Source: Paenibacillus phoenicis (GTDB lineage Bacteria; Bacillota; Bacilli; Paenibacillales; Paenibacillaceae). Taken from it: a DNA stretch of 64,000 nucleotides. The notes beneath the pieces were generated by a model. It worked only from the letters and a program-made list of their open reading frames with translations. It was not told the DNA's origin and did not search any database. This document shows positions 51,369 through 60,586 of the stretch, piece after piece. The stretch lies in contig NZ_JAYERP010000001.1 in NCBI RefSeq assembly GCF_034718895.1, positions 434,001 through 498,000 of the forward strand, in the 5' to 3' direction. Numbering within the stretch: position 1 is the stretch's first letter; every line of letters starts with the position of its first letter. The position numbers and the translations under genes are program-made.

Positions 51369-53006
51369 ATGGATGATCAAAGAAATAAATCGGGCCAACC
51401 TTTTGAAGACGACGCCAACGCCAATGCAAATGAACCTAAGCGTCAAGAATCTTCGGAGTCGAGTTCTTCCTATTATTATTCTTACGGACCTTTTCAATCC
51501 TATGGAAAAAACAACGAGGAATCCGGCCAAGCAACCGGCTACTCGCAAAGCCAACCTCAAGAAGTAGAAGTGACGAGACCGCAGCCGCTGAAACCTTATC
51601 CTTCTTCCTATGAAATGATTCGCAGCTCAGCTGAACCAACGAACGGTTCCAATGGAGACGGACGCAGCAGCTTGCCGGCAGCCAAGAGTGTGAACTGGCA
51701 ATACAACAGCAAACCGCAGCGTAAATCCTCCGTTCGTTCGGTAATCGCCGGTGTATTGGCCGGCATGCTGATTATGACCGGCGCGATGTTTTATGCGGAC
51801 CGCGCGAACCTGTTTACGCCGGATCAAGCCGCATCTTCTTCGGTGCCGGCATCGAGCAACGCATCCAATAGCAGTGGTACTACTGAATCGTCCGGCAAGG
51901 CAACCACTGCATTGTACCCGGTAACGGATTCCGGTGAGGTGACGAAAGTCGTGAATCAAGCTGGGCCGGCCGTTGTTAAAATCGAAACGTTAACCGATGC
52001 CAGCAAGCAAAGAAGCAGCAACCCGTACAGCAACGATCCATTCTACCGTTACTTCTTTGGCGATGACTTCTTTGGCTCTGGCGGCAATGGCAGCAACAAC
52101 GGCAGCGGCGGCTCCTCCTCCGGCTCGAGCCAACTGGTGCCGACGGGGATCGGATCCGGATTTATTTTCGATAAAACGGGCTACATCTTAACGAATGAAC
52201 ACGTTGTGCATAACGCCGACATTGTGCAGGTCACGGTCCAAGGCACAGATAAGCCTTATGAGGCCAAAGTACTTGGCACCAGCTATGAGCTTGACTTGGC
52301 CGTTCTGAAAATCGACGGCGACAGCAACTTCCCGTCGATTCCGCTGGGCAACTCGGACAACACGCAGGTTGGGGAATGGCTGGTAGCGATCGGGAACCCG
52401 CAAGGCTTTGACCATACGGTGACGGCCGGGGTGCTGAGTGCGAAGGAACGCGACATCACGATCGCCGGGGAAAACGGTGAGAAGGACCGCGAGTACGAGC
52501 ATTTGCTGCAAACCGACGCTTCGATTAACCCCGGGAACTCCGGCGGTCCGCTCTTGAACCTGAACGGTGAAGTGATCGGGATTAACGTTGCTGTAAGCTC
52601 GGATGCGCAGGGCATTGGTTTTGCGATCCCGACCAGCACAGTTACCGAAGTGTTGGATAAGCTGAAAAACAACGAGAAAATTCCACAAAAACCGGTACCA
52701 TTCATCGGCGCGACTTTGATGACGATGACCGAGGAAGTTGCGAAGCAAATGCAAACCGACGTGAAAGAAGGCTCTATTGTTACGGACATCGTGTTCAAAT
52801 CGCCGGCTTATAACGCTGATCTTCGGCCGTACGATATTATAGTCGGGGCTAACGGTACCAAATATGCTACCAAAGAGAAATTGATTGAGTTCATTCAGAA
52901 ACAGCAGGTCGGTGCGAAAGTGACGTTGAACGTCGTACGTAACGGCAAGAACATTGACCTTGAGGTTACGATTGGCGATAAAAACGAGTTTACCAACGTA
53001 AACTAA
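51369..53006 (+). CDS. htrA: HtrA-type membrane-anchored serine protease
   Basis: A 545-residue envelope quality-control protease. A long polar N-terminal cytoplasmic part (1-118) precedes one membrane helix (about 119-140), then a trypsin-like S1C domain with triad H278 (TNEHVVHNAD), D309 (LDLAVL) and S391 (NPGNSGGPLL), and a C-terminal PDZ domain (about 430-540). ATG 51369 lies 8 bases after AAGGAGGT; ATG 51363 is too close. A two-component pair resembling CssRS, which controls htrA in B. subtilis, follows. Confidence 0.93.
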   Translation: MDDQRNKSGQPFEDDANANANEPKRQESSESSSSYYYSYGPFQSYGKNNEESGQATGYSQSQPQEVEVTRPQPLKPYPSSYEMIRSSAEPTNGSNGDGRSSLPAAKSVNWQYNSKPQRKSSVRSVIAGVLAGMLIMTGAMFYADRANLFTPDQAASSSVPASSNASNSSGTTESSGKATTALYPVTDSGEVTKVVNQAGPAVVKIETLTDASKQRSSNPYSNDPFYRYFFGDDFFGSGGNGSNNGSGGSSSGSSQLVPTGIGSGFIFDKTGYILTNEHVVHNADIVQVTVQGTDKPYEAKVLGTSYELDLAVLKIDGDSNFPSIPLGNSDNTQVGEWLVAIGNPQGFDHTVTAGVLSAKERDITIAGENGEKDREYEHLLQTDASINPGNSGGPLLNLNGEVIGINVAVSSDAQGIGFAIPTSTVTEVLDKLKNNEKIPQKPVPFIGATLMTMTEEVAKQMQTDVKEGSIVTDIVFKSPAYNADLRPYDIIVGANGTKYATKEKLIEFIQKQQVGAKVTLNVVRNGKNIDLEVTIGDKNEFTNVN

Positions 53007-53032
53007 TTCGCACGGGAAGCAGCCAAGGCGGT

Positions 53033-53067
53033 AAAGGCGGCAGGCAGGAGCAGCCTGCCGCCTTTTT
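53033..53067 (+). terminator. htrA terminator
   Basis: AAAGGCGGCAGGC pairs with GCCTGCCGCCTTT (53053-53065), then TT. Confidence 0.9.
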
Positions 53068-53158
53068 GGCTTCCAGATGCGGGTTTACCGTTTATTTTGG
53101 TACAATGGAGACAGTAGAGCTTGCTGCCAGCAAGCGAAAGGCAAAGGAGAGATAGCTT

Positions 53159-53848
53159 GTGAGATCGGCGATTTTGGTCATAGATGATGATGAGAAAATT
53201 ACGTCGATGCTGCGGCGCGGCCTCGCATTTGAGGGGTATGACGTGTATACAGCTCAGAACGGAGCGGAAGGGCTGTCGATGATGCTGAGCGCCGACCCGG
53301 ATTTGATCATTTTGGACGTGATGATGCCCAAGGTAGACGGATTTGAGGTCTGCCGGCGGCTGCGCGAGGGCGGAAGCACCGTACCGGTGCTGATGTTGAC
53401 CGCCAAGGACGAGGTCGAGAACCGGGTGAAAGGCCTGGATATCGGTGCCGATGATTACCTCGTCAAACCGTTTGCGCTGGAGGAGCTGCTGGCTCGGGTA
53501 CGGGCATTGCTCCGGCGTAAGGACTCGGGCAGCCGATCCGGCAGCCAGCGTTTGATTTTTGAGGACATCATCATGGATCTGGACTCCCGTGAAGTGACGC
53601 GGGCTGGTCAGCGTTTGGAGCTGACGGCGAAGGAATTCGAGCTGCTCCATCTGTTCATGCAAAATCCGAAACGCCTGCTCACACGTGATTTAATTATGGA
53701 TAAAATTTGGGGTTACGACTACAGCGGGGAATCGAATGTGCTGGAGGTATATATTGCCATGCTTCGTCAGAAGACCGAGGAACACGGCGGCAAGCGCGTT
53801 ATTCAGACGATCCGCGGGGCCGGTTACATCCTGAGAGGAGAGGCTTAA
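53159..53848 (+). CDS. OmpR/PhoB-type response regulator (CssR-like by context)
   Basis: A 229-residue regulator: receiver with VIDDDEKI, phosphoacceptor Asp in LIILDVMMPKVDG and K in VKPFALEELLAR, then a winged-helix DNA-binding domain (LELTAKEFELLHLFMQNPKRLLTRDLIMDKIWGYDY). GTG start at 53159 follows AAAGGAGAG. It is two bases upstream of its kinase. Placement behind htrA suggests CssR, but the sequence alone cannot separate it from other OmpR-type regulators. Confidence 0.88.
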   Translation: MRSAILVIDDDEKITSMLRRGLAFEGYDVYTAQNGAEGLSMMLSADPDLIILDVMMPKVDGFEVCRRLREGGSTVPVLMLTAKDEVENRVKGLDIGADDYLVKPFALEELLARVRALLRRKDSGSRSGSQRLIFEDIIMDLDSREVTRAGQRLELTAKEFELLHLFMQNPKRLLTRDLIMDKIWGYDYSGESNVLEVYIAMLRQKTEEHGGKRVIQTIRGAGYILRGEA

Positions 53849-53850
53849 GT

Positions 53851-55308
53851 ATGTCGATCCGGCTGCGGCTGACTGCATGGTATACCGGAATTTTGGCCGT
53901 AACGCTGATCCTGTTCAGCGCTTCGATTTATGGGTTGGTCAGATACAATACGTATCTGGAAGTGAGAAACCGGTTGGAGGATCAGGCCAATCGGATCAAG
54001 AACTCCCAAAGCTACAGCATCACCCAGGGACTGGATTTGTATTTGGATCCGATGCAGGCGAATCGGTTGGAGGACGCCCAGCTGTTTGTGCAGATTCACA
54101 ATTATACGGACGGTCACACGCGGTATTCGCAAAATTTGCTGAATTGGAATATGAAATTTCCGGTTCCCACCGGGGATTCGGCGAGCAAAATTGCGGGATT
54201 TAAACGGGTGCAGTTATATAATCATTCCTTCTTGCTGTACCAGCTCCCGATTACCCTCGATAACCAGTTGATTGGTTTAATCCAGTTAGCGGCGTATACG
54301 GGCGCCGAAGACAAGCTGATGAGCCGGATGAGTACCGTATTGTTATTTGGCTCCATCGTTACCATTTTGGCGGCCAGCTCGTTGGGTTACTTTCTTGCGC
54401 GCAAATCGATGGCACCCATCGGTAAAGTCATTGAGGCAGCGAATGGCATCCAGACCGGGAATGATTTGAGTGTAAGAATTGACTACGAGGGGCCGAACGA
54501 TGAAATCGGCCAACTGATCGGGACCGTCAATAACATGCTGGCCCGAACCGAAGGCTTCTACAGGGAGCTGGATGAAGCTTATTCTGCACAGCGCCGGTTC
54601 GTGTCGGACGCTTCCCACGAATTGCGGACGCCGCTTACGACCATTCGCGGTAATGTTGATTTATTAAAACGGATGTGGTCCCAGGATGTGGAGCAGCGCG
54701 ATCCAAGCGAGGAGGAGCGGGTTCGCAGCTTCTCATTGGAGGCGGTGAACGACATCGCTGCGGAGTCCGAGCGGATGAGCCGGCTGGTGAACGATCTGCT
54801 GTCGCTGGCCCGGGCCGATGCCGGGCAAACGTTAACGAAGGAACCGATCCAGTTGGCCCCGGTCGTGGAGGAAGTGGTCCGCCGGGCGCAATTTTTGCCG
54901 AGGAAAGCGGAGTGGGTCCAGGGGGATCTGCAAGCGCTGGACGGCGTGACAGTGAACGGAAGCAAGGATTATTTGCAGCAGATGCTGTTTATTTTTATTG
55001 AAAATGCGTTTAAATATACCGAGCAGGGCAGCGTCACCATCGATGCGATTCGATCTGGGGGACAGATCGGCATCCGCATTGCGGATACGGGCATCGGAAT
55101 GGACCGCAGCGAGGTGCCGCATATTTTTGAACGCTTTTATCGGGCGGATCCGTCTCGCGGGATGATTCAAGGGACCGGATTGGGCTTATCGATCGCCAAA
55201 TGGATCATCGACGAGCATGAAGGTTCGGTGGAAGTGTTGACCAAACGCGGCGAAGGGACGACGTTTATCATCTGGCTTCCCATTGTCTTTAATGCCCTGC
55301 CGGAATAG
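53851..55308 (+). CDS. HAMP-containing sensor histidine kinase (CssS-like by context)
   Basis: A 485-residue kinase: membrane helices at about 10-30 and 150-172 flank an extracellular sensor of about 120 residues, then HAMP, the HisKA helix with H in VSDASHELRTPLTTIRGN, and an ATPase domain with NAFKYTEQG, ADTGIGM and GTGLGLSIAKWI. ATG 53851 begins 2 bases after the regulator stop, so the pair is translationally linked. The earlier open-frame start at 53707 lies inside the regulator gene. Confidence 0.9.
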   Translation: MSIRLRLTAWYTGILAVTLILFSASIYGLVRYNTYLEVRNRLEDQANRIKNSQSYSITQGLDLYLDPMQANRLEDAQLFVQIHNYTDGHTRYSQNLLNWNMKFPVPTGDSASKIAGFKRVQLYNHSFLLYQLPITLDNQLIGLIQLAAYTGAEDKLMSRMSTVLLFGSIVTILAASSLGYFLARKSMAPIGKVIEAANGIQTGNDLSVRIDYEGPNDEIGQLIGTVNNMLARTEGFYRELDEAYSAQRRFVSDASHELRTPLTTIRGNVDLLKRMWSQDVEQRDPSEEERVRSFSLEAVNDIAAESERMSRLVNDLLSLARADAGQTLTKEPIQLAPVVEEVVRRAQFLPRKAEWVQGDLQALDGVTVNGSKDYLQQMLFIFIENAFKYTEQGSVTIDAIRSGGQIGIRIADTGIGMDRSEVPHIFERFYRADPSRGMIQGTGLGLSIAKWIIDEHEGSVEVLTKRGEGTTFIIWLPIVFNALPE

Positions 55309-55369
55309 TTTATAATAGAGAGGCTCCCCTCCGTCAGGAATCTGGGGGATTAGAAAGCAGGGATATTTG

Positions 55370-56329
55370 ATGGAAGTCATTAAAATTTCACCGCGCGGTT
55401 ATTGCTATGGGGTCGTAGACGCGATGGTTCTGGCTCGTCAGGCGGCGCAGAACCTGGATCTGCCGCGGCCGATTTATATACTTGGCATGATTGTGCATAA
55501 CAGCCATGTCACGAACTCCTTCGAGGACGAGGGAATTATTACGCTGGACGGTCCGAACCGCCTGGAGATTTTGAATAAGGTAGAGAGCGGGACGGTAATT
55601 TTTACCGCCCATGGGGTGTCTCCAGAGGTTCGCAAGCTGGCCCGGGAGAAAGGGCTCACCACAGTGGATGCCACTTGCCCGGACGTCACCAAGACCCATG
55701 TGTTAATCGAGGAGAAGGTTGCCGAGGGATATGAGGTCATCTACATCGGCAAGAAAGGACACCCTGAGCCGGAAGGCGCGATGGGGGTGGCTCCAGGTAA
55801 GGTACACTTGATCGAGAAGGAAGAAGAGATCGATCGGCTTAATCTGACCGCCGACAAAATCGTCATTACCAACCAAACGACGATGAGCCAGTGGGATATT
55901 AAGCATATTATGAAAAAATTGCTGGAGAAATATCCGGGCGCAGAGGTGCACAATGAGATCTGTCTAGCGACCCAATTGCGCCAGCAGGCGGTTGCGGAAC
56001 AGGCGGGTCAGGCTGACCTCGTGATCGTTGTCGGCGATCCGCGAAGCAACAACTCCAACCGGCTTGCCCAGGTGGCTGAGGAGATTGCTGGAGTGAAGGC
56101 GTACCGCATCGCGGATATCACGGAGTTGAAGCGCGAGTGGCTGGAAGGGGTCCGCAAAGTAGCGGTCACCTCGGGGGCATCAACGCCGACGCCAATTACG
56201 AAGGAAGTCATTCAATATCTGGAACAATATGATCCGGAAGACCCGGCAACTTGGGAAATCGTTCGTACGGTAAATCTAGCGAAGTTGTTACCTCCAGTGA
56301 AGGTCGGAGCTCGAAGCAGAGGAGAATAA
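55370..56329 (+). CDS. ispH: 4-hydroxy-3-methylbut-2-enyl diphosphate reductase
   Basis: A 319-residue iron-sulfur enzyme for the last step of the MEP isoprenoid pathway, giving IPP and DMAPP. The three cluster cysteines are in [16 protein letters not shown] and [38 protein letters not shown] and TSGASTPTP are the active-site blocks. ATG 55370 is used; an in-frame TTG precedes it. The C-terminal tail is basic. Confidence 0.95.
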   Translation: MEVIKISPRGYCYGVVDAMVLARQAAQNLDLPRPIYILGMIVHNSHVTNSFEDEGIITLDGPNRLEILNKVESGTVIFTAHGVSPEVRKLAREKGLTTVDATCPDVTKTHVLIEEKVAEGYEVIYIGKKGHPEPEGAMGVAPGKVHLIEKEEEIDRLNLTADKIVITNQTTMSQWDIKHIMKKLLEKYPGAEVHNEICLATQLRQQAVAEQAGQADLVIVVGDPRSNNSNRLAQVAEEIAGVKAYRIADITELKREWLEGVRKVAVTSGASTPTPITKEVIQYLEQYDPEDPATWEIVRTVNLAKLLPPVKVGARSRGE

Positions 56330-56427
56330 AACATAGATTTATAGAGCTGAAAACCGCGTCCCATCGCGGTTTTCGCGCATTTACCAACATTTGCGGGGGT
56401 CAATAGGAGTCGATTCATGTTATACTC

Positions 56428-56472
56428 GTTGTAGAAAGGTTACAAAAATGTAACTAAGCTATTAACTACAAC
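56428..56472. promoter_or_regulatory. Nested inverted repeats before the CAP gene
   Basis: GTTGTAG (56428-56434) pairs with CTACAAC (56466-56472), enclosing GTTACA-AAAA-TGTAAC (56439-56454). TATACT at 56421-56426 is a likely -10, putting these repeats at the start of the message, just before the binding site GAAGGAGA. Confidence 0.5.
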
Positions 56473-56487
56473 GAAGGAGATGACAGA

Positions 56488-57204
56488 ATGAAATCGAATC
56501 GACTGAAACGTTTGGTGACAGGTGGACTTACTGCTATGTTGGCAGCAGCAATTGTTGTACCAGCATCGGCCTCGGCGGCCTCGAATACGACGACGAATAA
56601 AACTTATACGACATATAAGGTTTATACAACTTACGGCACGAATACGAATACTTGGACGAACTATTTTACAATTCCTTGGTATCTATATTATCCAACGAAG
56701 CCAGTCCAAAGCGGTAACCAAGGCACTACGGGCGGCCAGACGCAAACCGGAAATACGCAAGGTACGACTCAAGGAACAACTCAAGGTACTACGCAAGGCA
56801 CAACCGGTAATACGCAAAGTGCGGTAACCGACAAGTCGCAATTTGCAACGGAGGTTATCCAACTGGTGAACCAGGAGCGCGCGAAGCAAGGCCTTAAGCC
56901 GCTCACCGGTGACGCGGAACTGAACAAGATGGCATTGGCTAAAGCGAAGGATATGAGCGATAACAACTACTTTAGTCATACGTCTCCAACGTACGGCTCG
57001 CCATTTGACATGATGAAGAAGTTTGGTATTCAATTCAGCTACGCAGGCGAAAACATTGCCATGGGGCAAAAAACGCCGGCTGAAGTCGTAAAAGCTTGGA
57101 TGAACAGTGAAGGACACCGTGCAAATATTCTGAACGCCAACTACAACCTGATTGGGGTTGGCTACTACAATGGGTATTGGGCACAGGAGTTCGTAGGAAG
57201 ATAA
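56488..57204 (+). CDS. CAP-domain (SCP/PR1, YkwD-like) secreted protein
   Basis: A 238-residue exported protein. Signal peptide to about residue 30 (AAAIVVPASASAAS), a Thr/Tyr-rich segment, a tandem QGTT repeat linker (about 90-107), then a CAP domain with VIQLVNQERAKQGLKPL, NYFSHTSPTYGSPFDMMKKFG, AGENIAMG and MNSEGHRANILN. The domain's His and Glu residues are present. Function in bacteria is mostly unknown; related genes occur in spore formers. ATG 56488 follows GAAGGAGA. Confidence 0.92.
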   Translation: MKSNRLKRLVTGGLTAMLAAAIVVPASASAASNTTTNKTYTTYKVYTTYGTNTNTWTNYFTIPWYLYYPTKPVQSGNQGTTGGQTQTGNTQGTTQGTTQGTTQGTTGNTQSAVTDKSQFATEVIQLVNQERAKQGLKPLTGDAELNKMALAKAKDMSDNNYFSHTSPTYGSPFDMMKKFGIQFSYAGENIAMGQKTPAEVVKAWMNSEGHRANILNANYNLIGVGYYNGYWAQEFVGR

Positions 57205-57215
57205 GGATATAAGCG

Positions 57216-57246
57216 AAAGGCCGGAGAATTGTTCTCCGGCCTTTTT
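57216..57246 (+). terminator. CAP gene terminator
   Basis: AAAGGCCGGAGAA, loop TTG, TTCTCCGGCCTTT, TT. Confidence 0.92.
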
Positions 57247-57490
57247 ATGTGCGGTTGCGGCTGAGAACGAGGCGGGGGAGTGGCTCGCCGCCCCCTTTTT
57301 ACACCATTATCCCTTTCGATAAGGGAGCCAGAAATGGATTGGCGTAGGAGGATGTGTTTTCCGTGTTGTGCCTCTTCCTGGATCATCTGATTACGCGGAT
57401 TAAACGGGATAATAGGGTAAAAGAGTCTGAAACATGAAGGAGTTTCCGCGAAAGCTCAGTTTATTCCACATATACCTACGCCGATTAGGG
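57247..57490. other. Intergenic stretch, second hairpin only
   Basis: Apart from a GC-rich hairpin with T-run (GGCGG with CCGCC, about 57271-57300) I see nothing here. Confidence 0.5.
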
Positions 57491-57519
57491 TTGACGGGCG
57501 AGGTAAATTCGGCTATAGT
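57491..57519 (+). promoter_or_regulatory. DAHP synthase promoter
   Basis: TTGACG (57491-57496), 17 bases, TATAGT (57514-57519). The leader of about 115 bases contains a GCACAA/TTGTGC hairpin. Confidence 0.8.
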
Positions 57520-57640
57520 TACTTTAGTGGTTAAAAGCTTAAAAGCGCACAAGCGTTCAAGCGAAACAGTGATTGTGCATTCGAATATTTGTTTTTAGCT
57601 CGTACACGCATCGCCTAATAGGAGAAAGGATGGGATCGAA

Positions 57641-58684
57641 ATGATCGTTATTACTTCAAACCAAACCCCAGAGGAGCGCGTTCAGGAAATTATCGCTGTC
57701 ATCGAGAAGGAAGGCCTGCAGACTCATGTATCTCGTGGGAAAGATCGGACTGTGATCGGATTGATCGGTACGATTGAACCAAAGCTTGCTGAGCACCTTC
57801 GTCAAATGAAGGACGTTGAGAACGTCATTAAAATTTCGAAATCTTACAAGCTGGCTAGTCGGGACTTCCATCCTGAGGATACGGTCATTTCGATCGGCGA
57901 CGTTAAGATTGGCGGAGACGAGCTGGTTGTCATGGGCGGCCCTTGTGCCGTAGAATCGCCGGAACAAATCGACGAGATTGCGCGTCTCGTGAAAGCAGCC
58001 GGCGGACAGGTGCTGCGCGGCGGTGCATTTAAGCCGCGTACGGGTCCTTACAGCTTCCAGGGCATCGGTGTGGAAGGCCTCATCATGATGGCGGAGGCCG
58101 GCAAGAAGCACGGTCTGCTGACCATTACGGAGGTCATGACGCCGGAATACGTGGATGTGTGTGCTGAATATGCGGACATTTTGCAGGTGGGTACGCGCAA
58201 CATGCAGAACTTCGATTTGCTGCGCAAGCTGGGCACCTGCAACAAGCCGGTTCTATTGAAACGCGGCTTTAGCGCAACCTATGACGAGTTCCTGAACGCG
58301 GCCGAGTACATTTTGGCGGGCGGGAACCCGAACGTTATGTTATGCGAACGCGGGATCCGTACATTTGAAACGTACACGCGCAATACGCTGGATCTGTCGG
58401 CCATTCCGGTGCTGCAGAACTTGAGCCATTTGCCGGTAATCTCTGACCCGAGCCATGGCACGGGCCGCCGTGAGCTGGTGGAACCGATGACAAAAGCATC
58501 CGTGGCTGCCGGGGCAGACGGTCTAATTATCGAAATGCACACCGATCCAGACAACTCGATGACCGGTGACGGCGTACAGTCTTTGTTCCCGGATCAATTC
58601 GCTGCATTACTGCAAGATTTGGAGAAATTGGCACCATTGGTAGGTAAACGTTTTGATACCCCAAAAGCTGCACTTCGCGTGTAA
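57641..58684 (+). CDS. aroF: 3-deoxy-7-phosphoheptulonate (DAHP) synthase
   Basis: A 347-residue enzyme joining PEP and erythrose 4-phosphate, the entry to aromatic synthesis. Residues 1-72 form a ferredoxin-like N-terminal domain as in Thermotoga-type (I-beta) enzymes, where it mediates feedback inhibition; the chorismate mutase domain of B. subtilis AroA is not present. The barrel carries GGPCAVES, GGAFKPRTGPYSFQG, GTRNMQNFDLL, KRGFSAT, ISDPSHGTGRR and EMHTDPDNSMTGDG with the metal ligands. ATG 57641 follows GGAGAAAGG. Confidence 0.95.
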   Translation: MIVITSNQTPEERVQEIIAVIEKEGLQTHVSRGKDRTVIGLIGTIEPKLAEHLRQMKDVENVIKISKSYKLASRDFHPEDTVISIGDVKIGGDELVVMGGPCAVESPEQIDEIARLVKAAGGQVLRGGAFKPRTGPYSFQGIGVEGLIMMAEAGKKHGLLTITEVMTPEYVDVCAEYADILQVGTRNMQNFDLLRKLGTCNKPVLLKRGFSATYDEFLNAAEYILAGGNPNVMLCERGIRTFETYTRNTLDLSAIPVLQNLSHLPVISDPSHGTGRRELVEPMTKASVAAGADGLIIEMHTDPDNSMTGDGVQSLFPDQFAALLQDLEKLAPLVGKRFDTPKAALRV

Positions 58685-58729
58685 GATAGACGGACATGTG
58701 CAGCGCTTTCACAGAATAGACAAAATCCG

Positions 58730-58762
58730 AAAGCCCATTCGCCATGCGGTGAGTGGGCTTTT
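58730..58762 (+). terminator. DAHP synthase terminator
   Basis: AAAGCCCATTCGCC, loop ATGC, GGTGAGTGGGCTTT, T. Confidence 0.88.
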
Positions 58763-58813
58763 ATACTATTTGTCTATTAATTTGTACTATGCGTAATAAT
58801 ACCTTATATCGCA

Positions 58814-58866
58814 TGTAAAAATACCTTACATAAGTATTGACGACTTCGCCTTCATAGTCCTATAAT
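58814..58866 (+). promoter_or_regulatory. GlnR/TnrA box and glnA promoter
   Basis: TGTAA-AAATACC-TTACA (58814-58830) fits TGTNA-N7-TNACA exactly. It lies directly upstream of TTGACG (58837-58842), 18 bases, TATAAT (58861-58866). With a start near 58873 the box is centred at about -51, the position used for activation by TnrA. Confidence 0.85.
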
Positions 58867-58944
58867 GACGACATAATCATACTAAAGGATGAACGTTAAA
58901 CGCAAAAATAAGATTTAATGTTCGTGATTTTGGGAGGAAAGAGT

Positions 58945-60369
58945 ATGTCAGCAGAGATCGTTTTAAAAACAATCAAGGAAAAGCAAATCGAGTGGGTAGA
59001 TTTCCGCTTTGTTGATCTGTCGGGACGTCAACATCACATTACGCTTCCGGCGAAAGAAGTGAATGAGGACACCTTCGTAAACGGCGTTGCTTTCGACGGA
59101 TCCTCGATCCCTGGGTTCCGCGGTATCGAAGAATCGGATATGGTGATGATGCCGGACCATGGTTCTGTATTTGTTGATCCTTTTACCGCACATCCGACGT
59201 TGAACGTATTTTGCGATATTTATACGCCGGACGGCGAACGTTATGAGCGTGACCCGCGCAGCGTAGCGGTTCGCGCAGAAGAGTATTTGAAACAAAGCGG
59301 TGTCGGTACCGCGGCATACTTTGCTCCGGAATCCGAATTCTTTATCTTTGACGATGTTCGTTTCGAGAGCGGTATGAACAAAACGTTCTACTCGGTAGAT
59401 TCCGAGGAAGCGATTTGGAACACCGGCCGTACAGAAGAAGGCGGCAACCTGGGTTATAAAGTGCCGGTTAAAGGCGGCTACGTTCCGGTAGCACCAACCG
59501 ACAAGCAACAAGACATCCGCAGCGAAATGTGCCGTTTGCTTGAAGAAGCCGGCATTCGCGTTGAACGTCACCACCACGAAGTAGCAACATCCGGTCAAGC
59601 GGAAATTAACTTCCGTTTCGACACGCTGCTGAAAACGGCTGACAACCTGATGGTTTACAAATACATCGTGCATAATACCGCCGCTCAATTTGGTAAAACG
59701 GCAACGTTTATGCCTAAGCCGCTGTTTGGTGACAACGGCAGCGGGATGCACGTACACCAATCGATCTTTAACGGCGATACTCCACTGTTCTACGAAAAAG
59801 GTGCTTATGCTAACCTGAGCGAAATCGCCCTGAACTACATCGGCGGGATCCTCTACCATGCACCGGCGATCATCGCCTTCACGAACCCAAGCACGAACTC
59901 GTTTAAACGCTTGGTACCTGGCTTCGAGGCTCCAGTAAACCTGGTATACTCGAAGGGGAACCGTTCGGCTGCTATCCGGATTCCGGTTGCTGCCGTAACG
60001 CCAAAAGGCTGCCGTATCGAATTCCGTACGCCAGACTCCACGGCTAACCCGTACTTGGCCTTCTCCGCTATGCTGATGGCTGGCCTCGACGGCATCAAGA
60101 ACAAAATCGATCCGGTGAAACTGGGCTACGGACCGTTCGACAAGAACATTTACGAGCTGTCGGATGAAGAGAAAGCATCGATTCGCAGCGTTCCGGGCTC
60201 CCTGGACGAAGCGCTGGACGCTTTGGAAAGCGATTATGAGTTCCTGACTCAAGGCGGAGTCTTCACGAAAGCGTTCATCGACAACTTCGTGGAAATGAAA
60301 CGCGCCGAAGCCAGAGCTGTTGCAGTTCGTGTACATCCTTACGAATTTGGTCTTTATTACGATCTGTAA
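58945..60369 (+). CDS. glnA: Type I-beta-like glutamine synthetase
   Basis: A 474-residue dodecameric enzyme making glutamine from glutamate and ammonia. Blocks: FDGSSIPGFRGIEESDM, PESEFFIFD, NGSGMHVHQS, NPSTNSFKRLVPGFEAP and RIEFRTPDSTANPYLAF. It carries the ~25-residue insert (WNTGRTEEGGNLGYKVPVKGGY) and the NIYELSDEE loop with Y403 that in proteobacterial I-beta enzymes is adenylylated. That differs from the shorter I-alpha GlnA of the Bacillus glnRA operon; no glnR is next to it. ATG 58945 follows GGGAGGAAAG. Confidence 0.93.
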   Translation: MSAEIVLKTIKEKQIEWVDFRFVDLSGRQHHITLPAKEVNEDTFVNGVAFDGSSIPGFRGIEESDMVMMPDHGSVFVDPFTAHPTLNVFCDIYTPDGERYERDPRSVAVRAEEYLKQSGVGTAAYFAPESEFFIFDDVRFESGMNKTFYSVDSEEAIWNTGRTEEGGNLGYKVPVKGGYVPVAPTDKQQDIRSEMCRLLEEAGIRVERHHHEVATSGQAEINFRFDTLLKTADNLMVYKYIVHNTAAQFGKTATFMPKPLFGDNGSGMHVHQSIFNGDTPLFYEKGAYANLSEIALNYIGGILYHAPAIIAFTNPSTNSFKRLVPGFEAPVNLVYSKGNRSAAIRIPVAAVTPKGCRIEFRTPDSTANPYLAFSAMLMAGLDGIKNKIDPVKLGYGPFDKNIYELSDEEKASIRSVPGSLDEALDALESDYEFLTQGGVFTKAFIDNFVEMKRAEARAVAVRVHPYEFGLYYDL

Positions 60370-60391
60370 GCCGAGTAGCTATCATACGAAC

Positions 60392-60430
60392 AACCTCTCT
60401 ATCCGTTGGATGGGGAGGTTTATTTTTTTG
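60392..60430 (+). terminator. glnA terminator
   Basis: AACCTCTCTATCC pairs with GGATGGGGAGGTT (60408-60420), then TATTTTTTT. Confidence 0.85.
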
Positions 60431-60443
60431 CGAACTGAAACCC

Positions 60444-60494
60444 TTTACAAACCGAGGAATAGATCAGATAATGAAGATATCGAAACCGGTTTCG
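60444..60494 (+). promoter_or_regulatory. Promoter and palindromic operator of the phosphorylase gene
   Basis: TTTACA (60444-60449), 17 bases, GATAAT (60467-60472). The perfect palindrome CGAAACCGGTTTCG (60481-60494) starts about where transcription should begin, an ideal repressor position; the central CCGG is typical of LacI/GalR-family operators. Confidence 0.75.
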
Positions 60495-60586
60495 TTGCTT
60501 TATGAAATTGGTTTTTTGAACTCTTGGATGATTTGGGGTTCCGAATCATTTCGGAACATCTGATTTCAACGGAAAGGATGAGGGAA

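Noticed and set aside
58963-60336. 457-codon antisense frame over glnA
   Set aside because: Strong codon bias of glnA leaves the opposite frame open; no ribosome binding site or domain.
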